64,000 nt of DNA from DATFTE01 sp963802575 (GCA_963802575.1 CAWDJF010000006.1:186001-250000), one strand, 5' to 3'; positions 36,530 through 46,615 are shown, numbered from the stretch's first letter. Program-made: numbers and translations. The notes: a model not told the origin generated them from the letters alone.

Positions 36530-37615
36530 CTAATTCACGAAACGGCGCATCCTGACATTCATTACAATGCCCAGCGCTAGAAACATGAACAGGACCGAAG
36601 ACCCGCCGTAACTCATTAATGGCAGGGGAATTCCTGTGACCGGCATAAAACCGACCACCATGCCGACGTTGACCAGTATGTGGAAGCTAAGCACAGCCAC
36701 CACACCCATCACCACGAACGTTCCAGCGCGGTCGGGCGCTGTTTGAGCGTTCTGGGTCAAACGCATCAGCACGATGAAGTATAACAGCAATACTCCCAGC
36801 GCGCCGACAAATCCATGCTCTTCCGACAATGCCGCGAAAATGAAGTCGGTTTGTGGCACTGGAAGAAAAGCAAGGTGCGTTTGCGACCCCTCCGCACTAC
36901 CCAGATTCCCCCCGAACCCACTGCAATTAAAGACTGAATCACCTGATAGCCGGAACCCTGACTGTCCGCTTCCGGCTCCATGAAACTCACCAAACGCTCG
37001 CGCTGGTAAGGCTTCAAAACATGCCATGCCAGCGGCATCATCAACCCTCCTGCGAGGATGACAATGGCTGCCTGCTTCCAGTGCAATCCGCCCAGGAACA
37101 GGCCCATGATGGCGATGGGAAGATAGGTCAAGGCCGTCCCTAAGTCCGGCTGCCTCAACACCATAAGCATCGGAATGCCGACAATCGCCCCGGCTTTAAA
37201 AAAGTCCCGGCCACGACAACTCTTTCTGGTGCAAATCGGCGAAATACTCCGCAACCGCGAGAATCAGGATCAACTTCACCCATTCCGACGGCTGGAAGTG
37301 CTGTCCGCCGGGCAGTTTGATCCAGCGCCTTGCTCCTAAGTACTTCTGCCCAAAGATCATCACGGACATCAGCGATGCGATCGACGCAATGTACATCCAG
37401 TGAACCTGATCGAGCACTGCCTGGTAATTGAGCAGGCTCACCAGAAACATCGCGGCAACGCCGCCCACCACCCAATAAATCTGCTTGATGTGCGCGCCGG
37501 CGAACTTGGTGTGCTCGGTAGCGCTATGAATCTGAACCACTCCCACGCCGCAAATGAGCAGCACAAAGATGAACAGCACCCAGTCGAAATCGCGGAATGA
37601 TACGTATCTGGACAT
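36530..37615 (-). CDS. rodA: rod-shape SEDS glycosyltransferase RodA (two frameshifts as sequenced)
   Basis: About 361 residues after correcting an extra base near 37210 and a missing base in the C/G run at 36900-36902. The SEDS fold is clear: DWVLFIFVLLICGVGVVQIHSAT, then YLGARRWIKLPGGQHFQPSEWVKL, VLRQPDLGTALTYLPI, the segment QTHLAFLPVPQTDFIFAALSEE and GIPLPLMSYGGSSVLFMF. It polymerises lipid II together with PBP2 (mrdA, directly upstream) during cell elongation. Its start lies about 99 bases after the mrdA stop, separated by word repeats. Confidence 0.88.
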
Positions 37616-37618
37616 TAG

Positions 37619-37709
37619 TCGTTCGTCGTTCGTCGTTGGTCGTTGGCCAAAAAAACCTACTTTGCCTTTTCTGGGTACTGGGTACTGGGTACTGGGTACT
37701 GGGTACTGG
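37619..37709. repeat. GTCGTTC and GGGTACT short tandem repeats
   Basis: Two runs: variants of CGTTCGTCGTTGGTC (37619-37648) and about five and a half perfect copies of the 7-mer CTGGGTA (37671-37709). They fill the mrdA-rodA gap. The same GGGTACT word appears near mreB/mreC at 45264-45300 and 45357-45392. Confidence 0.8.
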
Positions 37710-37713
37710 ATAA

Positions 37714-39684
37714 CTAATTCACTCCTGGCGCCGCTGAAGCGACGGGTAACTTCTTCTTATCGGCGTCCACCGTGAAGCGGCCTGCGTGCAGAGTCTCCTT
37801 GTCGCCGTCCGGGGCTGGAGCACTCCAGACGGCGCCTACTTCCGCCTTGCCACCGTTGTTGGCCATCTTCGTGGGCTGGCGCCTCTGCTTCTCTACATAA
37901 GCCTTAATCACTTGGGACGCCACGCGCGCGGCCAAATATCCGTGCTCACCTTCCTCTAATAGTGCACAGACCACAATCTCGGGATTTCTGCGCGGCTCTA
38001 CTCCGACGAACCAGCCGTTGTCTTTGAATTTCGTCTTGCCGTTGGCGATCTTCGCTTTCAACGCGTTCGAAATGGTCTGGGCACTTCCCGTCTTGCCGGC
38101 AAAATCGATGCCTTGCAAGTGCGCGCTGTTCGCCGTGCCGATCGGCGAAACCACATTCGCCATCGCATCGGTAATCGTCTCCCAGTTCTTGGGATCGATC
38201 TCGATCTTCACTTCCCCGTTATCTTTCGCGATAGGAACGATGTTGCCCGGCGGCAGTTGTTCAGGAAATGCGACATGCGGCCGGTACAGCACTCCGCCGC
38301 TGGCAATACCGCCAATCGCACGCGCCAACTGAATCGGCGTCGTGGCCACCGCGCCTTGTCCGATACCAACCGAAATTGTTTCACCGGCGTACCACTTTTG
38401 CTTGAAGTTGCGGATCTTCCACTCTTCTGACGGCATGACGCCAGAAACTTCCTGCGGTAAATCGATGCCCGTTTTCTGTCCCAGTCCCAGCAGGGTGGCC
38501 CACTTCGCAATGCGGTCGATGCCCAACTTCTCGGCCAGCGTATAGAAAAATACGTCACACGACTGATAGATAGCCTTGCTGATTTCCACCACGCCATGCG
38601 TACGGTGCTCCGCCAGCACCCAGCACTTGAAGTAGCGTCCGTAGAACGTCGCGCCGCCGTTGCAGGTCACATGCATGTCTTCTGCAATGCCTTCCTGCAA
38701 TCCCGCGGTCGCCATGATGATTTTGAACACCGATCCCGGCGCCAGTTGGGCCTGGATAGCCTTGTTCAGCAGCGGGTGATTTTCATCGTTAACGAGTTCG
38801 TTCCATTCGTCTTTCGAGATGTGAACCGCGAAGTCGTTGGGATCGAAAGTTGGCCGGCTTACCATCGCCAGAATTTCACCGGTGCGCGGATCCATCGCCA
38901 CCACCGCGCCATTCTTCCCTTCGAGCGCCTGCTCGGCCGCGATCTGCAGATCCAAATCGACTGTCAGCTTGAGTTGCTTTCCCGGTACCGCCGGAGTCTC
39001 ATCGAGACGTCCAACTTCTTTACCTTTACTGTTCACGATGGCGCGGCGGAATCCGTTCTTGCCCATCAGAATGTCGTTGTACTGCAGCTCGACACCGGAC
39101 TGTCCCACCACGTCGCCCGGATTATTGAATTCCCAGCGCGGCTGGTTGAGCATCTGCTCGCTGACTTCGCCGACGTATCCGATCAAGTGCGCCATGAATC
39201 CGTTGCGCGGATACAGGCGCCGGTGCGCCATGATGGTTTCCAGTTCCGGCAACTCGTTCTTGTGCGACTCGATGAACGCCAACTCGTCGGGCGTGATGTC
39301 ATCTTTCAAATAGATCGGCTGGTACTGCGGCATGGACGCGAATTTGCGAATTCGCTCGCGCATCTCGTCAGGGTCAATATGCAGGCCATGAGCGATCAGG
39401 TCGGAGTCGGCCATCAGGTCGCGCGTGGAATCGCGCAACAGAAGTGCCGTGAATGAAGGGTAGTTATCGACGATCATCCGGCCTTCGCGGTCGAGAATCT
39501 TGCCGCGCGGCGCGAGGATGGGAACGTTGCGGACGCGGTTTTTTTCCGCCAGCGAGGCGTAGAAGTCGCTCTGCACCACCTGCAGCCGCCATAATCCGTA
39601 GGCCAGAATCAAAAAGATGACCAGGATGATGTACTGCACCGCGGTTAAGCGGATGGGCGAAACTTTTTCGTCGCGACCGAACAT
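37714..39684 (-). CDS. mrdA: penicillin-binding protein 2 (class B transpeptidase)
   Basis: A 656-residue protein with one N-terminal membrane helix (LTAVQYIILVIFLILAYGLW) and the pedestal motif RVRNVPILAPRGKILDREGR. The transpeptidase domain carries SxxK as SVFK in LAPGSVFKIIMATAG, the region YQSCDVFFYTLAEKLG, and KTG as FAGKTGSAQT. It cross-links peptidoglycan in the periplasm during elongation, partnered by RodA encoded next. Intact in one frame despite the neighbours' frameshifts. The start ATG 39684 sits beside a CAGACCTC word repeat. Confidence 0.95.
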   Translation of the reverse strand: MFGRDEKVSPIRLTAVQYIILVIFLILAYGLWRLQVVQSDFYASLAEKNRVRNVPILAPRGKILDREGRMIVDNYPSFTALLLRDSTRDLMADSDLIAHGLHIDPDEMRERIRKFASMPQYQPIYLKDDITPDELAFIESHKNELPELETIMAHRRLYPRNGFMAHLIGYVGEVSEQMLNQPRWEFNNPGDVVGQSGVELQYNDILMGKNGFRRAIVNSKGKEVGRLDETPAVPGKQLKLTVDLDLQIAAEQALEGKNGAVVAMDPRTGEILAMVSRPTFDPNDFAVHISKDEWNELVNDENHPLLNKAIQAQLAPGSVFKIIMATAGLQEGIAEDMHVTCNGGATFYGRYFKCWVLAEHRTHGVVEISKAIYQSCDVFFYTLAEKLGIDRIAKWATLLGLGQKTGIDLPQEVSGVMPSEEWKIRNFKQKWYAGETISVGIGQGAVATTPIQLARAIGGIASGGVLYRPHVAFPEQLPPGNIVPIAKDNGEVKIEIDPKNWETITDAMANVVSPIGTANSAHLQGIDFAGKTGSAQTISNALKAKIANGKTKFKDNGWFVGVEPRRNPEIVVCALLEEGEHGYLAARVASQVIKAYVEKQRRQPTKMANNGGKAEVGAVWSAPAPDGDKETLHAGRFTVDADKKKLPVASAAPGVN

Positions 39685-39691
39685 CGGAAAT

Positions 39692-39722
39692 CGGACCTCA
39701 GACCTCGGGCGTCAGACCTCGG
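39692..39722. repeat. CAGACCTCGG word repeat before mrdA
   Basis: GGACCTCAGACCTCGGGCGTCAGACCTCGG contains three variants of CAGACCTCGG immediately 5' of mrdA. The same words occur at 49728-49770. Confidence 0.6.
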
Positions 39723-39903
39723 CAACCGCCTTGAGGCTGAAATTTCCTTTCGGGAAGTAAAGCTCATTGTACCCCGCACAAGTGTGGGAAGGGTTTGCAG
39801 AATCGAGACACCAATGGCTTAGGCATGACTTTCGTAATGACAGTTTCGCGGAAACGTTCTCGCGGCACTGAAAGAAAATCTGACTTCGTCCATCATCGCA
39901 AAG

Positions 39904-40206
39904 ATGGAGAAACGACATGAACCGCGCATCCCGGAAGAGGTCCAGGTCCGAGTGGCAGGGGTGAACGCTCACGGCGAACTGTTCGCCCAGGACGCCACGG
40001 CCCGCAGCCTGAGCACGAGCGGCGCACTGATCACCGGCATCGAGCACGATTTGCGCTGCGGAGATGGCCTGTTCGTCCAGCAAGACGGCCATCAATCCAA
40101 GTTCAAAATCGTCTGGGTCCGCGACGGCCGGGCAGCGGTGCAGAAGTTTAAGGACGAGCCTTGCCCGTGGAAGGAATTGTTGGAAGGGATGGGTACCAGA
40201 ACTTAA
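39904..40206 (+). CDS. PilZ-domain protein
   Basis: A 100-residue single PilZ domain. The c-di-GMP-binding pattern is seen as RHEPRIPEEV at the N-terminus (an RxxxR-type motif) and ATARSLSTSGALI (the [D/N]xSxxG-type motif, here with Ser and Gly). It would bind cyclic di-GMP in the cytoplasm and act on a partner. It opens a rightward island with the kinase, between mreD and mrdA. The D/N position appears as R, so affinity may be reduced. Confidence 0.75.
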   Translation: MEKRHEPRIPEEVQVRVAGVNAHGELFAQDATARSLSTSGALITGIEHDLRCGDGLFVQQDGHQSKFKIVWVRDGRAAVQKFKDEPCPWKELLEGMGTRT

Positions 40207-40239
40207 CGTTTCAGGCTTTGAGCATAAGACCTCTTCTTC

Positions 40240-40322
40240 GTAGAGACGCAGCTCCGCTGCGTCTTCTTCCCAGGAAATCGGATTCGCGGTGCTCCTGAGA
40301 CGCAGCGAAGCTGCGTCTCTAC
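40240..40322. repeat. GTAGAGACGCAGC...GCTGCGTCTCTAC inverted repeat
   Basis: Two hairpins (GACGCAGC-TCC-GCTGCGTC and GACGCAGCGAAGCTGCGTC) sit inside complementary outer arms GTAGAGACGCAGC / GCTGCGTCTCTAC. It occupies most of the gap between the PilZ and kinase genes. Confidence 0.7.
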
Positions 40323-40419
40323 CGTCAGGAGTTCAATTCTTGAACGCCTATACTCTGCGTTCCGTTGACTCTCTATGGTTTGAAACCTAATATGGCTCGC
40401 ACACTAGGCGGGATCACGA

Positions 40420-43285
40420 TTGATCGGCGAAACGATTTCGCACTACCGCATCGTCGAGAAGTTAGGCGGCGGCGGGATGGGTGTGGTCTACAAGGCCAAA
40501 GACCTAAGTCTCGACCGCTTCGTTGCCCTTAAGTTTCTGCCACCGAATGTTGAGAAGGATCCGCAAGCACTGGGGCGTTTTCAACGGGAAGCAAAAGCCG
40601 CTTCTGCCCTGAATCATCCCAACATCTGCACCATCCACGAAATCGGCAACCAGAACGGCCAGGCATTCATCGTGATGGAATTTCTTGACGGGATGACGCT
40701 CGAGCAACAGTTTGCCGGTCGTTCGCTCGAGACGGACATGCTGCTCGCTTTGGCGATCGAAGTGGCTGACGCGCTCGACGCGGCGCACACCGCCGGAATC
40801 ATTCATCGCGATATCAAGCCTGCCAATATTTTTGTCACCAAGCGGGGCCACGCAAAAATACTTGATTTTGGCTTGGCCAAGCTCGCGTCCGGTCCGACGG
40901 AGGGCCGTTCTCCTGATTCAGACCGGGAGACGGCCGCATTCGATGACCGACTGACCCGCGCCGGCGCGACACCCGGCACCGCCGGCTTTATGTCTCCCGA
41001 GCAAATCAGGGCCAAGCCTCTCGACGCGCGCACTGATTTGTTTTCGTTCGGAATCGTTCTTTACGAAATGGCGACTGGCACTCTGCCCTTTCGCGGCGGG
41101 AGCACAGGATTGGTGTTTGACGCCATTCTGAACCGCCCGCCGCTTCCTCCCTCACAACTGAATCCGCGCATTCCCCCGGACCTGGAACGCATTATCGATC
41201 GCGCACTAGAGAAGGAACGCGAACTTCGCTACCAGCACGCCTCCGAGATACGCGCCGAGCTGTTGCGCTTGAAGCGAAGCACGGAGAGCGGGCGAATCGC
41301 GGCCGCTGACTCGCCGGACAGCAACAGGTCATCGAGCATCGGGAAAGACGGCCCACCCTCCAAGCCTAAGAGCTGGAGACCATGGGTTGCCGTCGCCGGC
41401 CTGCTCGCCGCGGCGCTTGTCGCAGGCCTCTTCTACTCCCGCTGGCGCCCCGCACCCAAACTGACGGACAAGGACACGATCATCCTCTCCGACTTCACCA
41501 ACTCCACTGGAGACAGCGTATTCGATGACACTCTGAAACAAGGGTTGGCGGTACAGCTTGAGCAGTCGCCCTTTCTCGAATTAGTTTCCGACCGCAGGGT
41601 GAACGCCACGCTGAAGCTGATGGGAAAAGCGCAAGGCGAGCGCTTGACTCCGGAAGTGACTCGCGAAGTGTGTGTCCGCAGCGCGAGCAAAGCCATGCTG
41701 AACGGTTCCGTGGCCGCTTTAGGCAACCAGTATGTGATCGGACTGAAGGCCGTCAACTGCGATACGGGAGAGATGTTGGCCGAGGTTCAGGAGCGAGCCA
41801 CCGGCAAGGAAGAGGTACTCAAAGCCCTCGACGTTGCAAGCATCCGTTTGCGGACAAAACTTGGCGAGTCACTCGGCTCGGTTGCGAAGTACGCCACCCC
41901 ACTGAAGGAAGCGACTACGCCATCCCTGGATGCTCTTAAGGCCTACAGTCTTGGGCAAAAAACCCGTTACGAGCAGGGGGAGACCACCGCCCTTCCCTAC
42001 TTCAAGAGGGCCGTGGAACTGGATCCGAATTTCGCGGTGGCTTACGCAGATTTCCTCCATCTATAGCAATCTGGGCGAGCCCGCCCGGTCTGCAGAATAT
42101 GGACGGAAAGCTTACGAGTTACGAGAAAAAGCCAGCGAGCGCGAGCGCCTTGGTATCGAAACCAACTATTACGGAAACGTCACCGGAGAACTGGAAAAGC
42201 AGGCGCAGGTCTTGGATCTCTGGTATCGCACCTATCCCAAACCTTTCGATCGTTGCATGGACACGGCGGCCATTTCCATGTTTCTCGGCGATCACGAGAA
42301 AGCCCTGCAGCAATGCCTGGAGACTCCGGCGGTCCCCGGAGTGCACTACGTTCACTACGTCAATCTAGGCGCCACCTATACCAACCTCAACCGGTTTGAA
42401 GAGGCCAAGGTCGTGTACCAACAAGCAGAGGACCGCAAGGTGGAGGGCGAGCTTCTCGTCTTGAACCGCTACCAACTGGCTTTTCTGCAAGGGGACGAAT
42501 CGCGAATGGCGGCGCTTCTCGTGGCCTCGGCGGGCAAGCCCGGCTGGGAAGATCCCATGCTGGCTGCGCAAGCCGACACCGAAGCGTGGCGAGGAAAAGT
42601 GGAGAACGCGCGAAAACTCACGCGCCAAGCCATAGACTCGGCCACGCGCAACGATGCCAAAGAAACAGCCGCTGGATACCAGGCGGCCGAGGCTCTGCTC
42701 GAAGTCGAGTTTGGCAACATTCAACTGGGACAAACCGAGGCCACGGCCGCAACCAGATTGGCGATGAACGTAAACGTGTTAAGCGTCGCAGCCCTGACTC
42801 TGGCTCGCGCCGGAGACGTTGCCGGTGCAGAGGAACTGACGGTCAAACTGAACCAGATGCAGCCTCAATCCACCATGGTGCGGGAGTATTGGACTCCCAC
42901 GATTCGCGCGGCAATAGCCCTTCAGCAAAAAAATCCGAAGCGCGCCATCGAACTCCTGGATCTCGGCGGCACCCTGGAACTGGGACAGAATCTACCCTTC
43001 AATGTCGTCATGTGCCCTGTCTACTTGCGGGGGGAGGCTTATCTGATGCTCCACGACGGGAACCGCGCAGCCACGGAGTTTCAGAAATTCATCGACCACC
43101 GCGGCCTGGTCGTGAACTTTCCTTTGGGCGCTGTCGCGCGGCTTGGCCTGGCCCGCGCTTATGCTATGCAAGGCGACACTCAAAAAGCCCGTGCCGCCTA
43201 TCAAGACTTTCTCGGGTTGTGGAAGGATGCCGACCCCGACGTGCCCATCCTGAAACAGGCGAAAGCGGAATACGCCAGGTTGTGA
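40420..43285 (+). CDS. eukaryote-type Ser/Thr protein kinase with TolB-like and TPR parts (one frameshift as sequenced)
   Basis: Starts at TTG 40420; no in-frame ATG is seen. Kinase domain: Lys38 in VALKFL, Asp131 in HRDIKPANIF, then DFGLAK and GTAGFMSPEQI. A membrane helix lies near residue 325 (AVAGLLAAALVAGLFYSRW). Outside follow a TolB-like segment (IILSDFTNSTGDSVFDDTLKQ) and TPR repeats (AYSLGQKTRYEQGE ... YSNLGEPARSAEYGRKAYE). The TPR part moves to the next frame near 42049 (one extra base). Corrected length is 954 residues. An envelope-sensing kinase is likely; targets unknown. Confidence 0.87.
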
Positions 43286-43330
43286 GCGGGTTTGGCGAAA
43301 TTGGGGATGTGCGGCGCCTTCGTCGCGTTG

Positions 43331-43427
43331 TGATCCTAAAGCCCGAAAGGGCGAAGGATTTGCCTCGTAGCTTGCCCTTGTTTATCGGCACTGCACGCCA
43401 GATCCCTCGCTGCGCTCGGGATGACGT
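43331..43427. repeat. third TCCT..GGATGACG inverted element
   Basis: A copy of the 8805-8906 family between the kinase and mreD, with arms GATCCTAAAGCCCGAAAGGG and CACGCCAGATCCCTCGCTGC..GGGATGACG. Confidence 0.6.
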
Positions 43428-43477
43428 CAGCGGATTAGAGATGGAAGAATTTAGACAAGCATCGCAGGCACACGACC

Positions 43478-43525
43478 TGAAGCCGGACGCCCGAAGCCCG
43501 ATGCCCGAAGCCGAGGTCCGCTTTT
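43478..43525. repeat. GCCCGAAG word repeat
   Basis: Variants of CCCGAAGCCCGATGCCCGAAGCC sit just 3' of the leftward mreD gene, another example of short-word self-similar spacer. Confidence 0.5.
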
Positions 43526-43542
43526 AAGCCCTTTGCTTCAGC

Positions 43543-44043
43543 TTATCCAACCCCGCGAACAAGCACCACCGCAAGCGCTGCGTTCGCCAGCGCTGACGTT
43601 AGTTCGTGCTGCCAGCTCCATTGCAGCGTCAGGCTTAGCAGCCAGCGGGCTACCGAGAAGTAGATGATTTCGTGGATCACATAGAAGAAGAGGGTTACTA
43701 AGAAGCGGGTGCCGGCGTTTTCGACGTCGATCTTTACGCCTAGCGAGGAGGCGGCGTATCCCACCACGGTTTTTGAAATCCCGTAGACACCGATGGGACG
43801 GTGAGTAAGTGAGTCTTGCAGCAGTCCAATCACGGCGCCGGTCAACATACCACTGACCTGGCTGCGGCGCGCGACGGCGAAGAAGATGACGACTAACAAC
43901 GGCAGATCGAAGACGGAAAAGAAATGCAGACGCAGCGGAAGAAACGCCTGTAGAAACAGCGCCAGCAACGGGACGAGGATCGCCGTCGGAATGCCGAACC
44001 GGTAAACCTCTACCTGTTCCTGCGATGTGTAAGTGATGGGCAC
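43543..44043 (-). CDS. mreD: rod-shape-determining protein MreD
   Basis: About 166 residues from GTG 44043, one base after the mreC stop; the frame is open further upstream, but that would overlap mreC. Five to six hydrophobic helices are visible (GIPTAILVPLLALFLQAFLP, FSVFDLPLLVVIFFAVA, VSGMLTGAVIGLLQDSL, FLVTLFFYVIHEIIYF). The motif GLLQDSLTHRPIGVYGI is typical of MreD. It links MreC to the elongasome in the inner membrane. Confidence 0.9.
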   Translation of the reverse strand: MPITYTSQEQVEVYRFGIPTAILVPLLALFLQAFLPLRLHFFSVFDLPLLVVIFFAVARRSQVSGMLTGAVIGLLQDSLTHRPIGVYGISKTVVGYAASSLGVKIDVENAGTRFLVTLFFYVIHEIIYFSVARWLLSLTLQWSWQHELTSALANAALAVVLVRGVG

Positions 44044-44044
44044 G

Positions 44045-45262
44045 CTATTGAGGCTTGTCCTCCGACGGAGGCGGCTGCGATGGATCAGTCTGCGGCGTTG
44101 GCGGAGCAACCTTGGGCTTGGCCGCCGGAGTTGCGGGGGCGCCAGTTGTTGCGGGCTTCACTAGCGGCAAAGTTTTCTGCTCGTTGACCGACTTAACCAG
44201 CGGCGGAGCAGCGGTCGCGGGTTTCGGCGCGGTTTGCGATCCGGCTGAAACGGTATTGGGCTTCGTCGTGCCATCGGGCTTGGCGGGAGGTTGTGTTCCC
44301 GCGGCCGGAGCGCCGGTCTTGGTCGGATCTTCCGCGGGCTTGTCGGGCACCGACGGCAAGCGCTGCGCCAGAATATCGACGGCGCGCATATTGCTGTTCT
44401 CGGTCGTCGCCGGGGATTTGTCCTCCATCTTGGTGATGACCAGTACTTCTTCGAGCTTGCTCAAATCCGCGGAGGGCTTGACCTTGATATTCAGGAACAG
44501 GTCGGAGCCGGGCACCGACTTCACCACGGTGCCCACCGGCAGGCCTTTAGGAAAAATCTGATCGCCGCCACTGGTCAGCACGCGCTCTCCGGGTTGCACC
44601 TGCTCGTCGGCCATCACTTTTTCGAGAACCACTTCGCCCGCAGCCGAGCCTCGCAAGATGCCCTGCAACCTAGACTTCTCGAGAATCGCGCCGACGCCGC
44701 TGCTTTGATCGTTGATCAGCAAGACTTCTGAAGTGGACGTTTCGAGCGGCTTCTGTCCGAAGACGCGAAGCACTTTGCCAACAACTCCGTCAGCAGTGAT
44801 GACGGCCATGTCGGGACGGATGCCGTCGCGCCATCCTTTATCGATGTAAATGGAGCGGGACTGCTCGCTACCGCTGGACCCGATCACCTGGGCCGCTTTG
44901 GTTTGCGAGATGAATTGTTCCTTGAAGCCGAGCAGAGTTTGCAGGCGGCGGGCCTGTCCCGCGTCTTCGCTCATGCGCACCTGCTCGATCCGCAGGCGCT
45001 GGATTTCGGCTTTCAGATCGCGATTTTCCTGGCGCACGCCGCGCAGGTAAAAGTAGTTGTGCCAGAGATTGCCGCTGCTGGTTTCGACCCAGACGATGGC
45101 TTTTTCAAAAGGCGAGACGGCGCTGACCGTCCAGACGCGGATGAGGCGCGTGGGTTCGTTTTCGACGTTACGCTTGATCTGCACCGCCAGTCCGAGCACC
45201 TGCAGGAACAACACTCCTACCAGGATGGTCAGATTGCGGTAGCGGCCGAATACGGATTCCAT
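44045..45262 (-). CDS. mreC: rod-shape-determining protein MreC with Pro/Thr/Lys tail
   Basis: A 405-residue protein: N-terminal helix (NLTILVGVLFLQVLGLAV), a coiled coil (ENRDLKAEIQRLRIEQVRM), and the MreC beta domain (AAQVIGSSGSEQSRSIYIDKGWRDGI, GVVGKVLRVFGQ, GERVLTSGGDQIFPKGLPVG). The last 120 residues are low-complexity and rich in Pro, Ala, Thr and Lys (KPDGTTKPNTVSAGSQ), longer than in E. coli MreC. It scaffolds PBP2/RodA in the periplasm. It follows mreB, with 131 bases of word repeats between. Confidence 0.93.
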   Translation of the reverse strand: MESVFGRYRNLTILVGVLFLQVLGLAVQIKRNVENEPTRLIRVWTVSAVSPFEKAIVWVETSSGNLWHNYFYLRGVRQENRDLKAEIQRLRIEQVRMSEDAGQARRLQTLLGFKEQFISQTKAAQVIGSSGSEQSRSIYIDKGWRDGIRPDMAVITADGVVGKVLRVFGQKPLETSTSEVLLINDQSSGVGAILEKSRLQGILRGSAAGEVVLEKVMADEQVQPGERVLTSGGDQIFPKGLPVGTVVKSVPGSDLFLNIKVKPSADLSKLEEVLVITKMEDKSPATTENSNMRAVDILAQRLPSVPDKPAEDPTKTGAPAAGTQPPAKPDGTTKPNTVSAGSQTAPKPATAAPPLVKSVNEQKTLPLVKPATTGAPATPAAKPKVAPPTPQTDPSQPPPSEDKPQ

Positions 45263-45263
45263 A

Positions 45264-45392
45264 CTTCAGTACCCAGTACCCAGTTGCCAGTACCCAGTGT
45301 AGATTGCATCCGACATGGTCTGATCCACCGCTCTACTCAAGTCCCGCATGGTTGGTTTTTCTGGGTACTGAGTACTAGGTACTGGGTACTGT
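45264..45392. repeat. GGGTACT/CAGTACCC repeats between mreC and mreB
   Basis: CAGTACCCAGTACCCAGTTGCC (45266-45287) on one side and CTGGGTACTGAGTACTAGG with GTACTGGGTACTG (45360-45391) on the other form inverted arms about 80 bases apart, so the gap can fold into a large stem. The same 7-mer fills the mrdA-rodA gap. Confidence 0.75.
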
Positions 45393-45393
45393 T

Positions 45394-46458
45394 TTACTCG
45401 ATCGAAATCTTCCTGAGCAGCTTGAAGTCGGAGAGCATCTTGCCGGTGCCCAGCACCACGCTGCACAGCGGATCGTCGGCGATTGAGACCGGCAGCCCGG
45501 TTTCTTCGCGGATGCGCTTATCCAGATTCTTGAGCAGGGCGCCGCCTCCGGTCAACACGATGCCGCGGTCGCTGATGTCAGCGGAAAGCTCGGGGGGCGT
45601 ACGTTCGAGAGCCACGCGAATCGCATTCATGATGGTCGAAACACATTCGCTCAAGGCTTCGCGGATTTCGCTGTCATCGACCGTGATCGTCTTGGGAACA
45701 CCTTCGATCAGGTTGCGTCCTTTGATTTCCATGGTCAGCGGCTTGTCGAGCGGATACGCGCTGCCGATTTCGATCTTGATTTGCTCTCCGGTGCGCTCGC
45801 CGATCAGCAGGTTATATTTCCGCTTCAGGTAATTCATGATGGCTTCATCCATCTGATTACCGGCCATGCGCACGGAACGCGAATAGACGATGCCGCTCAA
45901 GGAAATGACTGCGATGTCGGTCGTGCCGCCGCCGATGTCGACGACCATGTTGCCGCTCGGCTCTGTGATGGGAAGTCCCGCGCCGATGGCCGCCACCATG
46001 GCTTGTTCGACGAGGTGCACTTCACTGGCCTTAGCGCGATAGGCACTATCCATGACCGCGCGCTTTTCCACCTGGGTGATTTCCGAAGGCACGCCGATCA
46101 CGATGCGCGGATGCACCAGCATCTTGCGGTTGTGCGCCTTCTGAATGAAATAGTTCAACATCTTCTCGGTGACTTTGAAGTCGGCGATCACGCCGTCTTT
46201 CATCGGCTTGATAGCGACGATGTTGCCCGGCGTGCGGCCCAGCATCTCTTTCGCTTCTTTGCCGACGGCTTCGACTTCGCCGGTGTTCTTGTTGATGGCG
46301 ACGATCGAAGGTTCGTTGACCACAATGCCTTTGCCGCGCGCGTAGACCAGAGTGTTCGCGGTGCCGAGATCGATGGCCAGGTCGCTCGAGAAAATGCTGA
46401 ACAGCGACCGCAGGTTGTGCATGCGTGACGCGTTGGAGTGAAATCCGTTTGATGACAT
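45394..46458 (-). CDS. mreB: actin-like rod-shape protein MreB
   Basis: A 354-residue actin-fold ATPase. The phosphate-1 motif is DLAIDLGTANTLVYARGKG, the phosphate-2 motif is MVVDIGGGTTDIAVISL and the adenosine motif is GIVLTGGGALLKNLDKRI. It has the N-terminal hydrophobic region for membrane binding (LRSLFSIFSS). It polymerises on the inner membrane and guides the RodA/PBP2 wall machinery. It is the first gene of a leftward mreB-mreC-mreD operon, intact. Confidence 0.97.
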   Translation of the reverse strand: MSSNGFHSNASRMHNLRSLFSIFSSDLAIDLGTANTLVYARGKGIVVNEPSIVAINKNTGEVEAVGKEAKEMLGRTPGNIVAIKPMKDGVIADFKVTEKMLNYFIQKAHNRKMLVHPRIVIGVPSEITQVEKRAVMDSAYRAKASEVHLVEQAMVAAIGAGLPITEPSGNMVVDIGGGTTDIAVISLSGIVYSRSVRMAGNQMDEAIMNYLKRKYNLLIGERTGEQIKIEIGSAYPLDKPLTMEIKGRNLIEGVPKTITVDDSEIREALSECVSTIMNAIRVALERTPPELSADISDRGIVLTGGGALLKNLDKRIREETGLPVSIADDPLCSVVLGTGKMLSDFKLLRKISIE

Positions 46459-46615
46459 ACGAAAACTTCTCTCTCTTGACTGTCAGTTTCCGGGACGCGC
46501 CCGGTCTACCATGTCCCTGTGACAGTCGAGACGATCTTTATTCTATGAGATATGATCCGTCCCTGCCGCGCACGAAGGTTCTTGCACTTCGGTTGTCCTG
46601 CTCCGAGTTCTGCCT

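Noticed and set aside
37671..37709. CTGGGTA tandem copies as a CRISPR array
   Set aside because: Unit is only 7 bases with no spacers and no cas genes near.
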